A stretch of DNA of 37,975 bases, taken from an uncultured Oscillospiraceae bacterium (GTDB lineage: Bacteria > Bacillota > Clostridia > Oscillospirales > Oscillospiraceae). The notes below the pieces were generated by a model that saw only the letters and a program-made list of their open reading frames with translations, made no database searches and had not been told where the DNA came from. The DNA lies in contig CANQQO010000013.1 of NCBI GenBank assembly GCA_947625965.1, positions 1-37,975 on the forward strand, written 5' to 3'. Positions 8,121-15,993 of this stretch are shown here, piece by piece. The translations under genes and the position numbers were made by a program. Each line of letters starts with the position of its first letter. Position 1 is the first letter of the stretch.

Positions 8121-9503
8121 TCACTTTGACAATGCCGGAAGGCTGGCGGCGGCCACGGACTGGCCCACTCGGCGGGTCCGCTCGTCGGGCAGCATCACCT
8201 GGACGGACTGGGAAAGGGCGGGGAACTCGTCGGCCAGGACCTCCAGGCACCGGGCCAGAATGGTCTCGCCGCCCTTGCCGGACATGACCCGGCCCAGGAC
8301 CATCATGTGCTTGATCTCATAGAAATGGGCGTACAGGCTGACCGTGTAGGCAAGGTAGGTGCCGATGTCGGAGAAGACTTGCTCAGCCCGCTCATCTCCG
8401 GCCTCCATCAGGGCCTGGACAGCCTTCAGCTTTTCCGCCGGGGTCAGACCTTCGTCCAATTCGATGCCCGCCCGGGGGGCCAGCTTGATGACCGCGTCCT
8501 GGGAGAAGTATTTGCAGCCCACGCCGATGTCGGTGGACCATTCGTCGGCCATGGCGGCCTCGTTCAGGTCCACGGGAGCGAAGGCAAGCTCGCTGATCCA
8601 GCCCAGGACGTTCTTCTCCTTGTCCACATAGCCCACGGCCTCGCTGGTGCCCATGGCCATGCCCATGATGGAGCCCACGCCCATGCCCATGGCGCCGGCT
8701 AGGGCGGTGACATCGCCGTCGTTGGCGACCACCACCGGCACGTCGCCGATCTCTGCGCCGGCCCGGTCGTAGATGGTCTTGACCTCGCTCCACCGGCTCC
8801 GGGGGACCTTGATGAACAAACTGGCCACCATGGGCGCGTTGCCGATAAAGACTCCGGCGGAGGACACGCCGATGGCGTCCACCCGGGGCATTTTGGAGGC
8901 GGCGGTCTTCAGAGCCGCCACGATGCCGTCAAAGTGATATTGGGGGTCGGCCTGGGTCTTGGGGTGCCAGACCACTTCCTCCGAGTAGACGCACTCCCCG
9001 TCGATGACGGCGGAGACCTTCCGGTCGGAGCCGCCGGCGTCAAAGCCGATGCGGCACCCGTCCAGATGCCCGCCGATGGGCCGGGAGGACTCCATGGGCT
9101 CCGGGCAGGCGTCCAGGGGCAGGCTCACCATTTCCAGGGGCCGCTCATAGAGCTTTTCAAAGAAGTCGCAGTCGAAGGCCCGCTCCCCGGCCGGGGAATA
9201 GGCCCTTTTGAGCCGCTCCCCGATCTCCGGGCACCCGCAGACGCTGACCCGGAAGCCGCCGATGGACCAGAGAAGGAACTTGACGTACCGCTCCACGTAG
9301 CGGTAGTCGGCCTCCCGCATTTCCTCGGTGCCGTAGATACGGGTCCTGCGGACGGTGGTCTGACCCTGATCCCGCTCCACGGCGATGGCGATGGGCTGCT
9401 TGGCCCCCGCCTGGTAGGCGTCCATCCAGACGCCGAAGGGAATAAAATCCGGATCCAAAACCGGGGCGTGCTTCATGCTGTAAGTAATACCCAAATATTC
9501 CAT
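8121..9503 (-). CDS. ROK-type sugar kinase-like protein with an extra N-terminal region
   Basis: A 460-residue protein with an actin-like (ASKHA) nucleotide-binding core. The phosphate-1 loop GFDAGGSDRKVSAVIDGE is at residues 153-170, and VVVANDGDVTAL near residue 262 carries the ROK catalytic Asp. GMAMGTSEAVGYVD follows in the place of phosphate-2. Normal ROK kinases are about 290-320 residues, begin with the phosphate loop and carry a CxCGxxGC zinc cluster. Here about 150 residues precede the loop and the Cys cluster is absent. The family is ROK-like; a hexosamine kinase role (making GlcNAc-6-P for NagA) is inferred from context. A non-enzymatic sensor role is possible. The start ATG 9503 has AGGAGG nine bases upstream. 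Spacing to NahK is 20 nt and to nagA 11 nt. Confidence 0.75.
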   Translation of the reverse strand: MEYLGITYSMKHAPVLDPDFIPFGVWMDAYQAGAKQPIAIAVERDQGQTTVRRTRIYGTEEMREADYRYVERYVKFLLWSIGGFRVSVCGCPEIGERLKRAYSPAGERAFDCDFFEKLYERPLEMVSLPLDACPEPMESSRPIGGHLDGCRIGFDAGGSDRKVSAVIDGECVYSEEVVWHPKTQADPQYHFDGIVAALKTAASKMPRVDAIGVSSAGVFIGNAPMVASLFIKVPRSRWSEVKTIYDRAGAEIGDVPVVVANDGDVTALAGAMGMGVGSIMGMAMGTSEAVGYVDKEKNVLGWISELAFAPVDLNEAAMADEWSTDIGVGCKYFSQDAVIKLAPRAGIELDEGLTPAEKLKAVQALMEAGDERAEQVFSDIGTYLAYTVSLYAHFYEIKHMMVLGRVMSGKGGETILARCLEVLADEFPALSQSVQVMLPDERTRRVGQSVAAASLPALSK

Positions 9504-9523
9504 TTTACGCGCCTCCTAAACGC

Positions 9524-10597
9524 TTACCCGATCTGCCGGGCGATCTCCGCGACGATGCGGTCCATTTCCGACCATTTGGCCTCCATGTCCCTGGCCAGAG
9601 CCATCTGGCTCCTGGACCGGACCAGATTGTGCTTCGGGTATGCCACCCGGAAATATTTATCCCCATCCAGATAGTCCTTCAAAAACCGAAGGGCCACCTC
9701 CATGGTCATGACATAGGCCCCCATGGGCAGCATCTCGATCTCCAGGGGCTCCAGTCCCCGGGCCGCCTCCAGATATCCCCGGGTGTAGGCGGCGAACATC
9801 TCCAGATCCAGGCCCATTTTGCTGGTGTCCGGCTCGTCCTCGGCGGCGGTGGCCGCGCCGAAACGGATGGCGTCCCCAAAGTCATGGACGCTGAGGCCGG
9901 GCATCACCGTGTCCAGGTCCAAAACGCACAGGGATCGCCGGGTGACCTTGTCCAGCAGGACGTTGTTCAGCTTAGTGTCGTTGTGGGTCACCCGGACCGG
10001 AAGCTTGCCATGCTCCCGCAGGGTTTGCAGGGTGGTGGCCTTTTCCTCCCGGCTCAGGAGGAATTCCACCTCCGGACCCACCTCCGCCAGCCGTCCCATG
10101 GGGTCGGAGGCGATGGACTCCCGGAGCTGCCGGTATCGGTCGGCGGTGTTGTGAAATTCTGGGATCGTCTCATACAAGGTGTCCGCCGGGAAATCCGACA
10201 ACATCTGCTGGAACCGGCCGAAGGCCAGGGCGCTCTGGTAGAAGTCCTCGGGGCTCTCCGGGGCGTCCAGGCAGAAGCCGCCCACAAATTCGTACATCCG
10301 CCAGAATTCCCCCTGGGGGTCCCGGTAATAGAAGAGCCCCTCCGCCGTGGGCAGGAAGTGAAGCGCCAGCCTCGGGTCCGACACCCGGGCCCGGATAAAG
10401 TCCGTGACGGCGCTGGCGTTGGCCATGAGCCGGACGGGGTCGTGGAAGACATATTGATTGATCCGCTGGAGGACGTATTCGTTTCCGGTGTCCGTGGTGA
10501 TTTTATAAGTAGTATTGATATGGCCGTGGCCGAACTCCTGGCAGGAGATGGGCTCGCCGGTCAGTTGAAAGGCATAGGATGCGGGTTGGATCTGCAC
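9524..10597 (-). CDS. NahK-like N-acetylhexosamine 1-kinase (aminoglycoside-phosphotransferase fold)
   Basis: A 357-residue kinase, almost the same length as Bifidobacterium longum NahK (known family), which phosphorylates GlcNAc or GalNAc at C1 in the lacto-N-biose/galacto-N-biose (milk and mucin glycan) pathway. Shared landmarks: GHGHINTTY near residue 23, LPVRVTHNDTKLNNVLLD near 205 (catalytic Asp in HND), LDLDTVMPG, then DFGDAIRFGAATAAEDE, YLDGDKYF and YPKHNLVRSRSQ. These match NahK well beyond a generic APH kinase. The start chosen is GTG 10597 behind GAGGTGA. It is the first gene of the operon and has its own promoter. No lacto-N-biose phosphorylase is nearby, so the sugar donor pathway is unseen. 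Confidence 0.85.
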   Translation of the reverse strand: MQIQPASYAFQLTGEPISCQEFGHGHINTTYKITTDTGNEYVLQRINQYVFHDPVRLMANASAVTDFIRARVSDPRLALHFLPTAEGLFYYRDPQGEFWRMYEFVGGFCLDAPESPEDFYQSALAFGRFQQMLSDFPADTLYETIPEFHNTADRYRQLRESIASDPMGRLAEVGPEVEFLLSREEKATTLQTLREHGKLPVRVTHNDTKLNNVLLDKVTRRSLCVLDLDTVMPGLSVHDFGDAIRFGAATAAEDEPDTSKMGLDLEMFAAYTRGYLEAARGLEPLEIEMLPMGAYVMTMEVALRFLKDYLDGDKYFRVAYPKHNLVRSRSQMALARDMEAKWSEMDRIVAEIARQIG

Positions 10598-10658
10598 GCG
10601 ATTCACCTCATGATGGAGAATTGGGGGCCCTCGGGGGGCCGGTAACATAACACGCCCT

Positions 10659-10687
10659 ATTGTAACATAGATGCGGAGGAAAAGCAA
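10659..10687 (-). promoter_or_regulatory. Promoter of the NahK-ROK-NagA-MATE operon
   Basis: Minus strand: -35 TTGCTT (10687-10682), 17-bp spacer, -10 TACAAT (10664-10659). A direct repeat of ATGTTAC overlaps and follows the -10 (copies about 21 bp apart, near 10643-10670), a possible operator. Confidence 0.7.
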
Positions 10688-10765
10688 TCGAATTTTTCGC
10701 TCCGCCCCAGAAAATTGACGAAAAAAGGCCGCCGCATTTTTCCGCTTCCTTTGACGGAATCCGGC

Positions 10766-10794
10766 TTGATTTATCAAAAGAGGTATGTTAGAAT
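10766..10794 (+). promoter_or_regulatory. Promoter of the trans-sulfuration operon
   Basis: -35 TTGATT (10766-10771), 17-bp spacer, -10 TAGAAT (10789-10794). The inferred start is about 30 bases before the ATG at 10835, leaving a short leader with AAGGAGG. Confidence 0.7.
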
Positions 10795-10834
10795 CAAAAC
10801 GTATGATTTTAAGAAACCTAAGGAGGCGCTATCC

Positions 10835-11986
10835 ATGGATCGGACCTTCGACACGCTCTGCGTCCACGGTCAGGACCACAAATATCCCGAGGCCAGCCGC
10901 AGCATCACCGTGCCCATCTACCAGACCGCCGCGTTCAGCCACCTGGTGCTGGGCCACAATGAGCATGGCTTCGACTATACCCGCATCTCCAATCCCACCC
11001 GGCAGCGGCTGGAGGAGACGGTCTCCGCCCTGGAGGGGGCGGCCCAGACCTTGGCCGTGGCCTCCGGCATGGCGGCCATCACCACGGCCTTTGAGCTTTT
11101 CGCCCCGGGGGACCACGTGATCTGCTCGGCGGACCTCTACGGCGGCACCACCCTTCTGTTCCGGGAGGTGGAGCAGAAGAACGGCATCCGGCTCTCCTTC
11201 GTGGACACCACGGACCTGAGCGCCGTCCGCGCCGCCCTGTGCCCCGAAACCAAGGGCATCTACGTCGAGTCTCCCAGCAACCCCATGATGAACGTGACGG
11301 ATATCCGCGGCTGCGCCGCCATCGCCAAGGAGGCCGGGGCCATGCTCATCGTGGACAACACCTTCCTCTCTCCCTATCTGCAAAACCCCATCGCCCTGGG
11401 GGCGGATCTGGTGATCCACAGCGGCACCAAGTTCCTGGCCGGCCACAATGACACCATCTCCGGCTTCATCTGCTGCAGGGACGACGCCCTGGGGGACCGG
11501 CTCCGGCTCATCGTCAAGTGCAACGGCGCGGCCCTGTCTCCCTTCGACAGCTTCCTGACGCTCCGGGGCATCAAGACCCTCGCGGTGCGGATGGAGCGGC
11601 AGCAGCGGACCGCCATGACCATCGCCCAGTGGCTGACCAAGCAGCCCAAGGTGAAGAAGGTCTACTACACCGGCCTGCCCGACCATCCCGGATACGCTCT
11701 GAACGCCTCCCAGGCCCGGGGCGCGGGGGCCATGCTGTCCTTCGACATGGGCAGCCAGGAGCAGGCCCTTCACGTGCTGCAGCATCTCAAGCTCGCCACC
11801 TTCGCCGAGAGTCTGGGCGGCCCGGAGACCCTGGTCACCCACCCAGTGATGCAGACCCACCGGGACGTGGACCCCAAGGAGCTTGCCAGCCTGGGCATCA
11901 CCGGGGCCATGCTTCGGATGTCCGTGGGCCTGGAAGGGGCGGAGGATCTGATCGAGGACCTTCGCCAGGCCATGGAGGAGGCGTAA
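10835..11986 (+). CDS. Trans-sulfuration PLP enzyme (cystathionine gamma-synthase / gamma-lyase family)
   Basis: A 383-residue Cys/Met-metabolism PLP enzyme. Landmarks: Y48/R50 in FDYTRISNPT (phosphate contacts from the neighbouring subunit), ASGMAAI near residue 76, DNTFLSPYLQNP (D174 contacts the PLP ring nitrogen), and the PLP lysine K199 in VIHSGTKFLAGHNDTISG. The family includes cystathionine gamma-synthase, cystathionine gamma-lyase, O-acetylhomoserine sulfhydrylase and methionine gamma-lyase, which cannot be separated by eye. Pairing with a downstream C-S beta-lyase favours gamma-synthase, with the two steps together running cysteine to homocysteine. The start ATG 10835 follows AAGGAGG. 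Its TAA stop directly abuts the ATG of the next gene, so the two are surely cotranslated. Confidence 0.88.
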   Translation: MDRTFDTLCVHGQDHKYPEASRSITVPIYQTAAFSHLVLGHNEHGFDYTRISNPTRQRLEETVSALEGAAQTLAVASGMAAITTAFELFAPGDHVICSADLYGGTTLLFREVEQKNGIRLSFVDTTDLSAVRAALCPETKGIYVESPSNPMMNVTDIRGCAAIAKEAGAMLIVDNTFLSPYLQNPIALGADLVIHSGTKFLAGHNDTISGFICCRDDALGDRLRLIVKCNGAALSPFDSFLTLRGIKTLAVRMERQQRTAMTIAQWLTKQPKVKKVYYTGLPDHPGYALNASQARGAGAMLSFDMGSQEQALHVLQHLKLATFAESLGGPETLVTHPVMQTHRDVDPKELASLGITGAMLRMSVGLEGAEDLIEDLRQAMEEA

Positions 11987-13153
11987 ATGGACTTCGATTT
12001 TGACAGGGCCGTTGACCGCCGGGGAACAGGCTGCATCAAGTACGATTTCGCGGTGGAGCGGGGCTATCCCGCCGACGTGCTGCCCCTCTGGGTGGCGGAC
12101 ATGGACTTTCCCGCCCCGGACTGCGTGACAAAGGCCCTGGAGGCCCGGGTCCGGCACGGCATTTTTGGCTACTCCGACACCAAGGACGGCTATTTCGAGG
12201 CAGTGCAAAGCTGGTTTGCCCGCCGCCATGGCCTGACCCTGGAAAAGGAGTGGCTCATCAAGACCCCCGGGGTGGTCTATGCCCTGGCGGCCTCCGTCCG
12301 CGCCCTGACGGAGCCCGGGGACCGGGTCGTGATCCAGACGCCGGTGTACTATCCATTTTATAATGTCGTCCGGGTCAACGGCCGGGAATTGGCGGAGAAT
12401 CCCCTGATCTACCGGGACGGCAGGTACACCGTGGACTTTGCCGACCTGGAAGAAAAGCTGAGGTCCTCCAGACTGCTTATTCTATGCAGTCCCCACAATC
12501 CGGTGTGCCGGGTCTGGACCCGGGAGGAGCTGAAAACCGTGGGCGCGCTCTGCCGGAAATACGGCGTGACGGTGGTTTCCGACGAGATCCACTGTGATTT
12601 TGCCTTCCCGGAGCATCCCCACACCCCCTTCCTGTCCGCCTGCCCGGAGATGGCGGAGAACACCGTCGTGTGTACCGCCCCCAGCAAGACCTTCAATCTG
12701 GCGGGCTTGCAGATCTCCAATCTCTTTGTCCCCGGAGAAGCCCTTCGGGAGAAGCTGAAAGCGGAGATGGAACGGACCGGCTACAGCCAGCCCAACTGCC
12801 TGGGCACCGTGGCCTGTCAGGCCGCCTACGAGGGCGGCGAGGAATGGCTGGACGCCTGCAAAGCATATATGCGGGGAAATCTGGACTTTGTCCGGGCCTA
12901 TCTGGCGGAAAAACTCCCCCGAATCCACCTTGTGGAGCCGGAGGGCACCTATTTTGCCTGGCTGGACTGCTCGGGCCTGGGCCTGACCGAAGAAGCGCTG
13001 AACGAGGCCATCATTCAAAAAGCCAAGCTCTGGCTGGACGCCGGCGGCATCTTCGGCGCCGCCGCAGCCCAATTCCAGCGGATGGTCCTGGCCTGCCCCA
13101 GAGAAACGGTGCGCCGGGCCCTGGAACGGCTCCATTCCGCCCTGGGGGCGTAA
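11987..13153 (+). CDS. MalY/PatB-type cystathionine beta-lyase
   Basis: A 388-residue fold-type I PLP enzyme. Landmarks are the opening LPLWVADMDFPAP, GIFGYSD near residue 58, TPVYYPFY, CSPHNPVCRVW near 167-177, VVSDEIHCDF (D199) and the PLP lysine K234 in APSKTFNLAGLQ. These place it in the MalY/PatB group, which cleaves cystathionine to homocysteine, pyruvate and ammonia. Two points are odd. The usual NPxGR glycine is Cys174, and the C-terminal segment GIFGAAAAQFQRMVLACPR lacks the usual glycine and Asn of the FGxxGxGFxRxNxAxPR motif. Activity is probably kept, but specificity may differ. It starts immediately after the previous stop (0-nt gap). Confidence 0.88.
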   Translation: MDFDFDRAVDRRGTGCIKYDFAVERGYPADVLPLWVADMDFPAPDCVTKALEARVRHGIFGYSDTKDGYFEAVQSWFARRHGLTLEKEWLIKTPGVVYALAASVRALTEPGDRVVIQTPVYYPFYNVVRVNGRELAENPLIYRDGRYTVDFADLEEKLRSSRLLILCSPHNPVCRVWTREELKTVGALCRKYGVTVVSDEIHCDFAFPEHPHTPFLSACPEMAENTVVCTAPSKTFNLAGLQISNLFVPGEALREKLKAEMERTGYSQPNCLGTVACQAAYEGGEEWLDACKAYMRGNLDFVRAYLAEKLPRIHLVEPEGTYFAWLDCSGLGLTEEALNEAIIQKAKLWLDAGGIFGAAAAQFQRMVLACPRETVRRALERLHSALGA

Positions 13154-13166
13154 ACAAGGAGGGGCT

Positions 13167-14627
13167 ATGAAGATCGGATTTGACAATGAGAAATACATTC
13201 GGACCCAATCCGCCCACATCCGGGAGCGGATCGGCCAGTTCGGCGGCAAGCTGTACCTGGAATTCGGCGGCAAGCTCTACGACGACCACCACGCCTCCCG
13301 GGTCCTGCCCGGCTTCCAGCCGGATAGCAAGCTCCGGATGCTCCTGCAGCTCAAGGACCAGGTGGAGATGATCGTGGTCCTCAACGCCGACGATATCGAG
13401 AAAAACAAGATCCGGGGGGACCTGGGCATCACCTACGACCGGGACGTGCTCCGGCTTGTGGATGTGTTCCGGGACCTGGGGCTCTACGTCAGCGGCGTGG
13501 TCCTGACCCGCTACCGGGACCAGAGCGCCGCCAGGGCCTTCCAGGAGCGGCTGGAGGGGATGGGCCTGCGGGTGTACCATCACTACGCCATTCCCAACTA
13601 CCCCGCAGATATCTCCGGCATCGTCAGTCCCCAGGGCTATGGCCGCAACGACTACATCGAGACTACCCGGGAGCTGGTGGTGGTCACCGCCCCCGGTCCC
13701 GGCAGCGGCAAGCTGGCCACCTGCCTGTCCCAGCTCTATCACGAGCACCAGCGGGGCATCCAGGCGGGCTACGCCAAATTTGAGACCTTCCCCATCTGGA
13801 ACCTTCCCTTGAACCACCCGGTGAATCTGGCCTACGAGGCCGCCACGGCGGACCTCAACGACGTGAATCTGATCGATCCATTCCATCTGGACGCCTACGG
13901 CGTCACCACTGTGAATTACAACCGGGACGTGGAGGCGTTTCCCGTTCTGGTGGCCATGTTTGAGAAGATCCTGGGGCGCTGCCCCTACCAGTCTCCCACG
14001 GACATGGGGGTGAATATGGCCGGCTTCTGCATCACGGACGACGACGCCGTCCGCGCCGCCGCCCGGCAGGAGATCCTCCGCCGCTACTATACCGCCCTGT
14101 GCGATCAAAAGCGGGGCAAGGGCACCGAGGAGGAGATCCGGCGGCTGGAGCTTCTGATGCGGAAGGCGAAGGTGGACCCGTCGGAGCGGAAGGTGGTCAG
14201 CGCCGCCATGGCTGCGGCCGAAAAAACGGGCCTTCCCGCCGCCGCCATGGAGCTGCCGGACGGACGGATCGTCACCGGCAAGACAACGGACCTTCTGGGC
14301 GCGTCGGCGGCGCTGCTCCTCAACGCGCTGAAGACCCTGGGCGGCATCCGGGACGAGCTGAAACTCATCTCCCCGGTGGTCCTGGACCCCATCCAACGGC
14401 TGAAGGTCCGCCACCTGGGGAACCGGAACCCCCGGCTTCACACCGACGAGGTGCTGATGGCCCTGTCCATCTGCGCCGCCACCAATCCCACCGCCGAGCT
14501 TGCCATGAATCAATTGGACGATCTCCGTGGCTGCGAGGTCCATTCCTCGGTGATCCTGTCGGAGGTGGACGAGCGGGTCTTCAAGCGTCTGGGAGTGAAC
14601 CTCACCTGCCAGCCCCAGTATGAATAA
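13167..14627 (+). CDS. DUF1846 (UPF0371) protein
   Basis: A 486-residue protein that matches the DUF1846 family from start to end: IGFDNEKYIRTQSAHIRERI at the N-terminus, FGGKLYDDHHASRVLPGF, then VVVTAPGPGSGKLATCLSQ (a glycine-rich P-loop-like turn near residue 175), DPFHLDAYG, and the C-terminal ATNPTAELAMNQLDDLRGCE. Members are widespread in Firmicutes and Actinobacteria. Structures exist but no reaction is established to my knowledge. The loop suggests nucleotide binding, which is inference. It is the third gene of the trans-sulfuration operon (13-nt gap, AGGAGG before ATG 13167) and ends before a bidirectional terminator. The context suggests a link to sulfur amino-acid metabolism. Confidence 0.88.
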   Translation: MKIGFDNEKYIRTQSAHIRERIGQFGGKLYLEFGGKLYDDHHASRVLPGFQPDSKLRMLLQLKDQVEMIVVLNADDIEKNKIRGDLGITYDRDVLRLVDVFRDLGLYVSGVVLTRYRDQSAARAFQERLEGMGLRVYHHYAIPNYPADISGIVSPQGYGRNDYIETTRELVVVTAPGPGSGKLATCLSQLYHEHQRGIQAGYAKFETFPIWNLPLNHPVNLAYEAATADLNDVNLIDPFHLDAYGVTTVNYNRDVEAFPVLVAMFEKILGRCPYQSPTDMGVNMAGFCITDDDAVRAAARQEILRRYYTALCDQKRGKGTEEEIRRLELLMRKAKVDPSERKVVSAAMAAAEKTGLPAAAMELPDGRIVTGKTTDLLGASAALLLNALKTLGGIRDELKLISPVVLDPIQRLKVRHLGNRNPRLHTDEVLMALSICAATNPTAELAMNQLDDLRGCEVHSSVILSEVDERVFKRLGVNLTCQPQYE

Positions 14628-14680
14628 AGAGGATGGGCTGATTTTCCGCCGAGGCGAGAGACCCATCCTGAAAAACGCAG

Positions 14681-14715
14681 ATTGCCCTGCTTCCGATGGA
14701 AGCAGGGCAATTTTT
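14681..14715. terminator. Bidirectional terminator between the DUF1846 gene and queA
   Basis: A perfect 14-bp stem (14681-14694 with 14698-14711, outer bases ATTGCCC/GGGCAAT) closes on the 3-nt loop GAT. TTTTT follows on the plus strand. On the minus strand the stem is followed by CTGCGTTTTTC. The stem overlaps the queA stop codon (14714-14716). Confidence 0.9.
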
Positions 14716-15736
14716 ACACAATCAGCATGGCGTCCCCAAAGGAGAAGAAGCGGTATTTTTCCTTCACCGCCTCGTGGTACGCCGCCAGGACCCGCTCCCG
14801 GCCGGCGAAAGCCGATACCAGCATCACCAGGGTGCTTTCCGGCAGATGGAAATTGGTGATGAGGGCGTCCATGGCCTTGAATTGGTAGCCGGGATAGATA
14901 AAAATGTCCGTCCACCGGCTCCCGGCGGAGAAACTGCCATCGGGAGCCGCCAGGGATTCCAGCGTCCGGCAGGAGGTGGTCCCCACACAGACGATCCGAC
15001 CCCCGCGGGCCCGGGTGGCGTTGAGAAGGTCCGCCGTTTCCTGGCTCATGCGGCATAGCTCCGAGTGCATATGGTGGTCGGCAATGTCCTCCGCCTTTAC
15101 CGGGCGGAAGGTGCCCAGGCCCACATGGAGGGTCACAAACGCCTCCGAGACCCCCATTTCCCGGATCGTCTCCAGCAATTCGTTGGTGAAGTGCAGCCCA
15201 GCGGTGGGGGCGGCGGCGGAGCCGGTCTCCCGGCTGTAGACCGTCTGATACCGCTCTTGGTCCTGGAGCTCCTTCTTGATGTAGGGGGGCAGGGGCATCC
15301 TGCCCAGCCGGTCCAGAATTTCCAGGAAAATGCCGTCATAGGAAAATTTCACGATCCGCCCGCCGTCCTCCAGGACCTCCCGCACCGTGGCCGTCAGGGC
15401 CCCGTCCCCGAAGATCACCCGCTGACCGGCCCCCAGCTTCCGGGCGGGCTTGGCCAGACATTCCCAGCAGTCTTCGCCCAATTCCCTCAAAAGCAGCAGC
15501 TCCGCCGCGCCGCCGGTGGGCCGGACCCCCAAAAGCCGGGCGGGAAGGACCCGGGAGTCGTTCATCACCAGGCAGTCCCCGGGCCGCAGATATTCCGTCA
15601 GGTCGGTAAAATGCCGGTGCCGGACCTCCCCGGTCCGCCGGTCGAGCACCATCAGGCGGGAGGCGTCCCGCTGGGGCAGGGGAGTCTGGGCGATGAGCTC
15701 CGGGGGCAGGTCATACCAAAAATCCTGGGTCTTCAT
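14714..15736 (-). CDS. queA: S-adenosylmethionine:tRNA ribosyltransferase-isomerase
   Basis: A 340-residue QueA, the usual length. It transfers the ribosyl part of SAM to preQ1 at tRNA position 34 to make epoxyqueuosine. Landmarks: [23 protein letters not shown] at the N-terminus in pieces, then [55 protein letters not shown], and near the C-terminus [23 protein letters not shown]. The start ATG 15736 has AGGAGG eight bases upstream. Its promoter lies about 180 bases upstream, so the mRNA has a long leader. No other queuosine gene is in the window, although truA (another tRNA modifier) lies further on. Confidence 0.93.
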   Translation of the reverse strand: MKTQDFWYDLPPELIAQTPLPQRDASRLMVLDRRTGEVRHRHFTDLTEYLRPGDCLVMNDSRVLPARLLGVRPTGGAAELLLLRELGEDCWECLAKPARKLGAGQRVIFGDGALTATVREVLEDGGRIVKFSYDGIFLEILDRLGRMPLPPYIKKELQDQERYQTVYSRETGSAAAPTAGLHFTNELLETIREMGVSEAFVTLHVGLGTFRPVKAEDIADHHMHSELCRMSQETADLLNATRARGGRIVCVGTTSCRTLESLAAPDGSFSAGSRWTDIFIYPGYQFKAMDALITNFHLPESTLVMLVSAFAGRERVLAAYHEAVKEKYRFFSFGDAMLIV

Positions 15737-15915
15737 GGATCGTTCCTCCTTCTCAGGCTGAAAGGCGCGGGGAAGCGCTAAGGAAACCGGCTGGGAACGG
15801 CTGCGGGAGACGTTTCGCCGGGAAATGGCGGGACCCGTATCTCTCCGCCGTCCCCGCTCCCGGCGGAAAAGGTCCGCCGACGGCATCCGGCGATGGATTC
15901 GCAACTTTCCCGCCA
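15737..15915 (-). other. Long GC-rich queA leader
   Basis: About 170 bases lie between the inferred transcription start and queA. The leader is GC-rich with several short self-complementary patches (for example CCGCCGGGAGC opposite nearby CGGCGG runs). It has no stop codon in the queA frame for about 60 codons. No known riboswitch pattern was recognised. The in-frame reading is Arg-rich and looks non-coding. Confidence 0.35.
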
Positions 15916-15944
15916 ATTATAGTCCATTTTCTCCCATTTTGCAA
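15916..15944 (-). promoter_or_regulatory. Near-consensus promoter reading into queA
   Basis: Minus strand: -35 TTGCAA (15944-15939), 17-bp spacer, perfect -10 TATAAT (15921-15916). Confidence 0.75.
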
Positions 15945-15956
15945 CAGGCAAAACGG

Positions 15957-15985
15957 CCCTCCGGCGCATAGATTGGCCCGGAGGG
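15957..15985 (+). promoter_or_regulatory. Hairpin that buries the dapA ribosome site
   Basis: CCCTCCGG (15957-15964) is a perfect 8-bp complement of CCGGAGGG (15978-15985), with a 13-nt loop. The second arm is the dapA Shine-Dalgarno sequence, eight bases before ATG 15994. Confidence 0.45.
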
Positions 15986-15993
15986 ATCGCACT

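Noticed and set aside
10829-12229. Long minus-strand open frame opposite the trans-sulfuration genes
   Set aside because: It is a shadow of two well-conserved plus-strand genes.
13011-15056. Very long open frame on the minus strand opposite the DUF1846 gene
   Set aside because: It is antisense to a complete conserved gene, begins and ends without ribosome sites, and is rich in Gly/Val/His/Gln as expected from the reverse of GC-rich codons.
15737-15915. preQ1 riboswitch before queA
   Set aside because: No preQ1 aptamer pattern (short C-rich loop plus A-rich tail by the ribosome site) was recognised.
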